From: Sporomusa acidovorans
GTDB taxonomy: Bacteria; Bacillota; Negativicutes; Sporomusales; Sporomusaceae
DNA length: 33,721 bases
Assembly (NCBI RefSeq): GCF_900101845.1
Contig: NZ_FNAM01000053.1
Location: 1 to 33,721 of the forward strand
Direction of reading: 5' to 3'
In this document: positions 29,660 to 33,721 of the stretch, one piece after another
Position numbering within the stretch: position 1 is the stretch's first letter
Layout of the letters: every line of letters begins with the position of its first letter
The notes under the pieces: model-generated
Told to the model about the DNA's origin: nothing
The model's input: only the letters and a program-made list of their open reading frames with translations
The model's database searches: none
Position numbers and translations under genes: made by a program

Positions 29660-30576
29660 AAGAACTAGTCATTGTCAGCGGCAAAGGCGGCACAGGTAAA
29701 ACCAGTATCAGTGCAGCTCTCGCTTATCTGGCACCGCAGAAAGTACTGGTAGACTGCGATGTTGATGCAGCCAATTTCCATCTGGTTAGCGGTGCAACGA
29801 TTAAAGAAACCCAACCTTTTAAAGCCGGTTTTCAACCCTATATTGATGCAGATGCTTGTAACCAGTGCGGCAAATGCACCAACCTATGCAGATTTGGCGC
29901 CATTACAAGCGGTGTTATTACCACACCGCTAAACTGCGAAGGCTGCGGGGTATGTGCTTTCAACTGTCCGCAGCATGCCATCGCCATGCAAGAAAAAGAG
30001 GCAGGACACTGGTTTGTCTCCACCACCCGTTTTGGCTGCTTAATTCATGCTGAACTCGGTCTTTCTCTGGAAAATTCAGGAAAATTAGTGAGTAAGGTTA
30101 GGCAAGAAGCGAAAAAAATCGCCACAGCTGAGCGTTTGCCCCTTATTATAACCGATGGACCGCCAGGAATCGGCTGCCCGGCCATTGCTGCCTTATCAGG
30201 CGCCTCTTTAGCACTAGCGGTTGTAGAACCCTCTATATCCGGTATGCATGATTTGGCGCGTTTAACCGAATTAGTAGCCCACTTCCAGTTACCAATCGCC
30301 GTATGTATCAATAAAAGTACACTTCATCAAAAAAATACGGAGCAAATGATAGACTGGTGTCAGCGTAAAGACATTCCCGTATTCGGTCAAATCCCCTACA
30401 GCGATACCTTCCGCACCGCTGTTCAATCCGGGCAAACAGTGTTAGAAGTGCCGCAAAGCGATGTCAAAGAGAGCCTTACAGCATTATGGCAAAATATAGC
30501 AAACCATTTGAATATCCCCCTTGTTAATAATGACTCTGGCTCGCTATGGCAGAAACTCAATATTTTCCGTAAGTAA
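29656..30576 (+). CDS. MinD-type ATPase with inserted 2[4Fe-4S] ferredoxin domain (second of pair)
   Basis: 306 residues, paralogue of the preceding gene and coupled to it by a 4-base overlap. Walker A SGKGGTGKTS (8-17), DCDVDAAN near 33, DGPPGIGCPA for switch II. Ferredoxin insertion with Cys68, 71, 74, 78 and Cys94, 97, 100, 104. The pair may work as a heterodimer, which would place four clusters near two ATP sites (inference). In Desulfovibrio, similar ATPases belong to the orange-protein complex, but I cannot assign that role here. It ends 100 bases before the NifX-like gene. Confidence 0.88.
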   Translation: MKELVIVSGKGGTGKTSISAALAYLAPQKVLVDCDVDAANFHLVSGATIKETQPFKAGFQPYIDADACNQCGKCTNLCRFGAITSGVITTPLNCEGCGVCAFNCPQHAIAMQEKEAGHWFVSTTRFGCLIHAELGLSLENSGKLVSKVRQEAKKIATAERLPLIITDGPPGIGCPAIAALSGASLALAVVEPSISGMHDLARLTELVAHFQLPIAVCINKSTLHQKNTEQMIDWCQRKDIPVFGQIPYSDTFRTAVQSGQTVLEVPQSDVKESLTALWQNIANHLNIPLVNNDSGSLWQKLNIFRK

Positions 30577-30676
30577 TACACCTTTTGAGGAATGAAGCTT
30601 AATAACTCCAGTTTATCTTACCGCTGGCTAATGGAAAATTGTTCAAATAATTATAAGAAAGCGAGGAAATCCTAAT

Positions 30677-31045
30677 ATGAAAATTGCGATTACTGCGCAT
30701 GGTAAAGACCTTCATGCAACTGTCGATTCCCGTTTTGGCCGGGCCGAATATTTTATCATTTATAATCAAGAAAAAGCTTCCTGGGAATCTATACCCAACA
30801 CACAAAACCTGGAAGCAGCCCATGGAGCCGGTATCCAAGCCGGTCAAACACTGGCTAAAACCGGGGCCAACGTACTCATCACCGGTCATGTTGGTCCAAA
30901 GGCATTCAAAGTAGTAAAAGCGGCCAATATCACCATATATTCATTAGGCGCTGAGAACGGCACTGTCGAAGATGCACTGGCCGCTTTTCTGGCTGGCAAA
31001 CTGACACCTATTGCCACGCCAAATGCGATTGAAATTAAAAAATAA
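30677..31045 (+). CDS. NifX/orange-protein-like (dinitrogenase Fe-Mo cofactor family) small protein
   Basis: 122 residues, the RNase H-like fold of the NifX/NafY/MTH1175 family, which binds metal clusters in nitrogenase cofactor assembly and Mo-Cu in the orange protein. Visible parts are MKIAITAHGKDLHATVDSRFGRAEYFIIY, AAHGAGIQAGQTLAKTGANVLITGHVGPKAF and the YSLGAENGTVEDALAAFLAGKL end. Only a handful of His and no Cys are present. No nif genes are in the window, so nitrogenase is not implied. ATG 30677, GAGG upstream. 35 bases before the Mrp fusion gene. Confidence 0.87.
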   Translation: MKIAITAHGKDLHATVDSRFGRAEYFIIYNQEKASWESIPNTQNLEAAHGAGIQAGQTLAKTGANVLITGHVGPKAFKVVKAANITIYSLGAENGTVEDALAAFLAGKLTPIATPNAIEIKK

Positions 31046-31080
31046 TATGATTACCATAATCAAAAGGGGATGGATGACAA

Positions 31081-32295
31081 ATGGCCTGTAACAGCAACGA
31101 TCAAGAGCAAAAAGCACAAGATCAAAAAATCAACAGCTTTTTACAAAACGTCGATCACAAAATTCTCGTCATGAGCGGTAAAGGCGGTGTCGGAAAAAGC
31201 ACGGTTGCCACCAATCTGGCAGTCTTTTTAAACAATCAGGGCTATAAAGTCGGCTTGCTTGATGTAGACGTACATGGTCCCAGTATTGCCGGACTATTAG
31301 GCCTTACCGGCCTAAGGCTCAATACCCTTGGCAGCCAAATTCAGCCCTACCATTATACCGATAATTTAAAAGTAATGTCCATTCAGGGCTTACTGGATCA
31401 ACCTGATGACCCGCTTATTTGGCGCGGTCCGGTGAAAATTGGCATCATTCGCCAATTTTTAGCAGATGTAAATTGGGGACCACTTGACTTTTTAATCATA
31501 GACAGCCCGCCGGGAACAGGTGACGAACCGCTGACAGTGGCCCAAACAGTAACTGATTGCCAGGCTGTAATCGTGACAACCCCCCAAGAAATTGCCTTAG
31601 CTGATGTACGTAAATCTATTCAATTTTGCCAAAAGGTCAATATGCCGATTTTGGGGATTATTGAAAATATGAGTGGTTTTGTTTGCCCTTCCTGTGGCGA
31701 TATGCATGCCATCTTTAAGAGCGGCGGCGGTGAAAAGACCGCGGCAAAATACCAGCTCCCTTTCTTAGGACAGCTGCCTATTGACCCTAACGTTGTCACC
31801 GCCGGGGATGCCGGTCAAAGCATCGATTCTTTATCAAGTCACACCAAAGAAAAAATGCAACATATTGTTGAGCAGTTACTCCAAAAACTTCCTAATAAAC
31901 CAAATAAACAGAAGGGTGTTGAAAACAACATGAAAATTGCAATTCCGGTAGTTCAGGGAAAACTTTGTACCCATTTTGGCCATTGTGAACAATTTGCCAT
32001 CATCACTGTAGCTGCTGGCAAAATTGCCAAACAAGAAACGCTAACCCCGCCTCCCCACGCCCCTGGTGTTATTCCTAACTGGGTAGCTGATCAAGGCTGC
32101 ACAGACATTATTGTCGGTGGTATGGGCGAAGCGGCTCAGGCTATTTTGATGCAGCGCGGGGTGAAAGTCTCCTGCGGCGCCCCCTCGGACACACCTGAAA
32201 ATCTGGTTGCTGCCTACCTACGTGGTGAACTTGTCGATTCCGGCAATACCTGCGACCATGAACACGGACATGAGCATAGCTGCGGCGGACACTAA
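31081..32295 (+). CDS. Mrp/NBP35-type Fe-S carrier ATPase fused to a NifX-like domain
   Basis: 404 residues in two parts. Residues 1-280 are an Mrp/ApbC ATPase: Walker A SGKGGVGKST (32-41), DVDVHGPS (61-68), DSPPGTGDEP (141-150), and Cys202-x2-Cys205 (CPSC), the dimer-interface Fe-S site of the family. From Met284 a second NifX/MTH1175-like domain begins (MKIAIPVVQGKLCTHFGHCEQF) and runs to near 385. The end (391-404) is CDHEHGHEHSCGGH, a likely metal-binding tail. There is no stop or break at the join, so it is a true fusion. It is probably a cluster carrier working with the other three gene products. A terminator follows. Confidence 0.92.
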   Translation: MACNSNDQEQKAQDQKINSFLQNVDHKILVMSGKGGVGKSTVATNLAVFLNNQGYKVGLLDVDVHGPSIAGLLGLTGLRLNTLGSQIQPYHYTDNLKVMSIQGLLDQPDDPLIWRGPVKIGIIRQFLADVNWGPLDFLIIDSPPGTGDEPLTVAQTVTDCQAVIVTTPQEIALADVRKSIQFCQKVNMPILGIIENMSGFVCPSCGDMHAIFKSGGGEKTAAKYQLPFLGQLPIDPNVVTAGDAGQSIDSLSSHTKEKMQHIVEQLLQKLPNKPNKQKGVENNMKIAIPVVQGKLCTHFGHCEQFAIITVAAGKIAKQETLTPPPHAPGVIPNWVADQGCTDIIVGGMGEAAQAILMQRGVKVSCGAPSDTPENLVAAYLRGELVDSGNTCDHEHGHEHSCGGH

Positions 32296-32318
32296 ATAAC
32301 TAGATTAGCAGCATAACA

Positions 32319-32357
32319 GCGCAGCTAGAATTATTCCAGTCCTAGCTGCGCATTTTT
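32319..32357 (+). terminator. Intrinsic terminator after the Mrp-NifX operon
   Basis: GCGCAGCTAG (32319-32328) pairs perfectly with CTAGCTGCGC (32342-32351), 13-base loop, followed by ATTTTTATTT. It ends the operon before the transporter. Confidence 0.92.
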
Positions 32358-32431
32358 ATTTGCTTTACAATCAATCCCCTATTCTTTGCCAAGTAATCAA
32401 TATAATCACCTTGATAAAAAATTTTTATCTT

Positions 32432-32455
32432 AATTACGAAATATATCTCGTAATT
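32432..32455. promoter_or_regulatory. Operator-like palindrome before the cation transporter
   Basis: Core TTACGAAATATATCTCGTAA (32434-32453), symmetric except at positions 7 and 14, extended by one further paired A/T at each end. It matches the operator at 28721-28740 in 17 of 20 positions. Just upstream lies a separate AT-rich inverted repeat GATAAAAA-A-TTTTTATC (32413-32429). Confidence 0.65.
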
Positions 32456-32520
32456 TAGTAAACCAAATCGCTTTAAAGGCAACGCTAACAATTTAATTTT
32501 TTCGGGAAGGAGGTTTCAGG

Positions 32521-33408
32521 GTGTCCGAAAATCTTAATTCCTTGAAACAAAATACCGCTCAGCTCGCCGTCATTGCCACTTCCCTGCAGCTAATTTTAAA
32601 ACTAGTAATCGGTATTTTTACCGGCACCATCAGTATCATTTCTGAAGCCGTTCATTCGGCGGCAGACTTATTGGCAACTTTAATCTCTTATTGTGCCATA
32701 AGGAAGTCATCTGCCTTACCCGACGACAACCACCACTATGGTCATGGTAAATTTGAAAATATATCCGGTGCTTTTGAAGCATTACTTATTATTACAGCAG
32801 CTTTGTGGATTCTATATGAAGCTTATGAAAAGTATAGCAATGCTAACTCTCCCGTATTTCTAGAATATGGAATGATTATTATGCTCTTTTCTTGTGTTGT
32901 AAATTACCTTATCTCTCAAAAAATGCTGTCGGTTGCCAAACAAACAAGTTCTCCTGCCTTAGAAGCCGATGCGCTTCATTTGCAAGCAGATATCTGGACA
33001 TCCGGCGGTATATTAGTCGGTTTGTTCTGTCTCCACGTAACCGGCTTATCTTGGATTGACTCATTAATTGCCGTAATAATAGCTCTTATAATTTTAAAAA
33101 CAGGTTATTCCATGCTCAAAAAAAACATATCTGAACTCACTGACATCACTCTACCTGAAGAAGAAGAGCAGCTTATTTCTCAAATTATTAAACAGCATGA
33201 TCAAGTTATATCCTTGCATCAATTACGCACTAGATATTCCGGAGGCTATCGCCTAATCGATATGCATCTTACAGTAGATAAAAACATGCAATTAGATAAA
33301 GCTCATACTATCTGCGATCAATTGGAGGCTACCATTAAACATCATTTTGGTACATGTGATGTAATGATTCATGTGGAACCAGATGAATGTAGGCTCTCGG
33401 AAACTTAG
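32521..33408 (+). CDS. Cation diffusion facilitator (FieF/YiiP-like) metal transporter
   Basis: 295 residues, full CDF length: six membrane helices then a cytoplasmic alpha/beta domain of about 90 residues. It exports divalent metal by proton exchange. Site residues line up by number with E. coli YiiP: His45-x3-Asp49 in TM2 (YiiP has Asp45), and His153-x3-Asp157 in TM5; HHYGHGKFE (71-79) is the usual loop motif. The His/Asp pair in place of Asp/Asp is the zinc-type arrangement known from ZnT proteins, so Zn is a good guess but Fe, Mn, Co and Ni stay open. GTG 32521, GGAAGGAGG upstream. It shares a palindrome with the Mrp operon. Confidence 0.92.
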   Translation: MSENLNSLKQNTAQLAVIATSLQLILKLVIGIFTGTISIISEAVHSAADLLATLISYCAIRKSSALPDDNHHYGHGKFENISGAFEALLIITAALWILYEAYEKYSNANSPVFLEYGMIIMLFSCVVNYLISQKMLSVAKQTSSPALEADALHLQADIWTSGGILVGLFCLHVTGLSWIDSLIAVIIALIILKTGYSMLKKNISELTDITLPEEEEQLISQIIKQHDQVISLHQLRTRYSGGYRLIDMHLTVDKNMQLDKAHTICDQLEATIKHHFGTCDVMIHVEPDECRLSET

Positions 33409-33721
33409 TACCATATAGTAGGATTTTGAGGGTATTGAGTAGCAAAATCAGAAGTAAATTAGCAAAAACAAGGGATGAGGAAAGGATACGTAAAAAGAGA
33501 GCATAGCAAGCAGACCTAGCCAAATACTAAAAAAACTAGGCCCAAGGTGTAGAAGTGTAGAGTTAAACGCTTAAGAACTAAGAAATTGCAGGAAAGACTT
33601 CCGCCGACCACTCCAAAATGAGGGGACGCATATTGATGGCAAGGTGTTTTATCCAGGCATCCATATGTGAACACATGGCAGTGGAATAAGCCCGGAAATA
33701 CCAATTGCATGAATTACGGGT
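33409..33721. other. Gene-free, purine-rich right end
   Basis: 313 bases with no open frame I can support on either strand. The composition is strongly A/G-rich on the plus strand and holds short inverted repeats such as CCTAG...CTAGG (33517-33542 region) and CATATGTG-AA-CACATGG near 33661-33677. It could be the edge of a structured RNA or mobile element (group II intron or transposon end) that continues outside the window. I cannot tell which. Confidence 0.3.

Noticed and set aside
30677..32295. Nitrogenase gene cluster
   Set aside because: NifX-like domains and P-loop ATPases are present, but no nifH, nifD, nifK, nifB or nifE/N genes are seen, and the family is common in non-fixing anaerobes.
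33516..33710. Minus-strand 64-residue open frame at the right end
   Set aside because: No ribosome site, low-complexity composition and no recognisable motif; probably chance.

Overview
The window looks like chromosomal core DNA from an anaerobic, spore-forming, acetogenic Firmicute, most likely a Negativicutes/Sporomusaceae relative (inference). The reasons are methyl-branch Wood-Ljungdahl genes with a CO-dehydrogenase maturation ATPase, the sporulation-type protease LonB, a ferredoxin-linked 2-oxoacid oxidoreductase, siroheme decarboxylase subunits, UbiA/UbiD quinone genes, a two-gene SufBC system and an orange-protein-like Mrp/MinD/NifX cluster. Many genes use TTG or GTG starts behind strong Shine-Dalgarno sites.

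Layout. Positions 1-3817 (minus strand) hold fchA, folD, a DUF3786-like gene, cooC and fhs (cut by the left edge). Positions 4093-8624 (minus) hold a polyprenyl diphosphate synthase, then tatA, tatC, ubiD and ubiA. Positions 8696-11548 (minus) hold a four-subunit 2-oxoacid:ferredoxin oxidoreductase (korABCD). Positions 11716-13593 (minus) hold ahbA, ahbB and ptb. Positions 13665-21831 (minus) hold the protein quality-control block tig, clpP, clpX, lonB, lon and engB. tRNA-Gly(GCC) follows, with a consensus promoter and a terminator.

From 22226 the plus strand carries the most novel item: a radical SAM/SPASM enzyme followed 3 bases later by a 101-residue peptide with 12 cysteines and a run of C-x-P-x-Q pentapeptides. 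This is a likely undescribed RiPP (ribosomally made, modified peptide) pair. A convergent YjdF/DUF2238-like membrane protein gene, tRNA-Leu(UAG) and sufC-sufB follow on the minus strand. A divergent pair comes next: a flavin-type PNPOx-like protein and an HxlR regulator with a frameshift at a C5 tract.

The right end is a plus-strand operon of two ferredoxin-containing MinD-type ATPases, a NifX-like protein and an Mrp-NifX fusion with a His/Cys tail, followed by a cation diffusion facilitator transporter. Both transcription units carry the same 20-bp palindrome (TTAYGAAATATATNTCRTAA) near their starts, which suggests one regulator controls both. The last 313 bases have no gene I can support.

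How the parts fit: the C1 genes feed formyl-, methenyl- and methylene-tetrahydrofolate towards acetyl-CoA synthesis, and FolD appears to have lost its cyclohydrolase residues and so to depend on FchA beside it. KOR and the Fe-S genes (SufBC, Mrp/MinD ferredoxins) belong to ferredoxin-based anaerobic metabolism. The quinone, Tat and heme-precursor genes point to a membrane respiratory chain.
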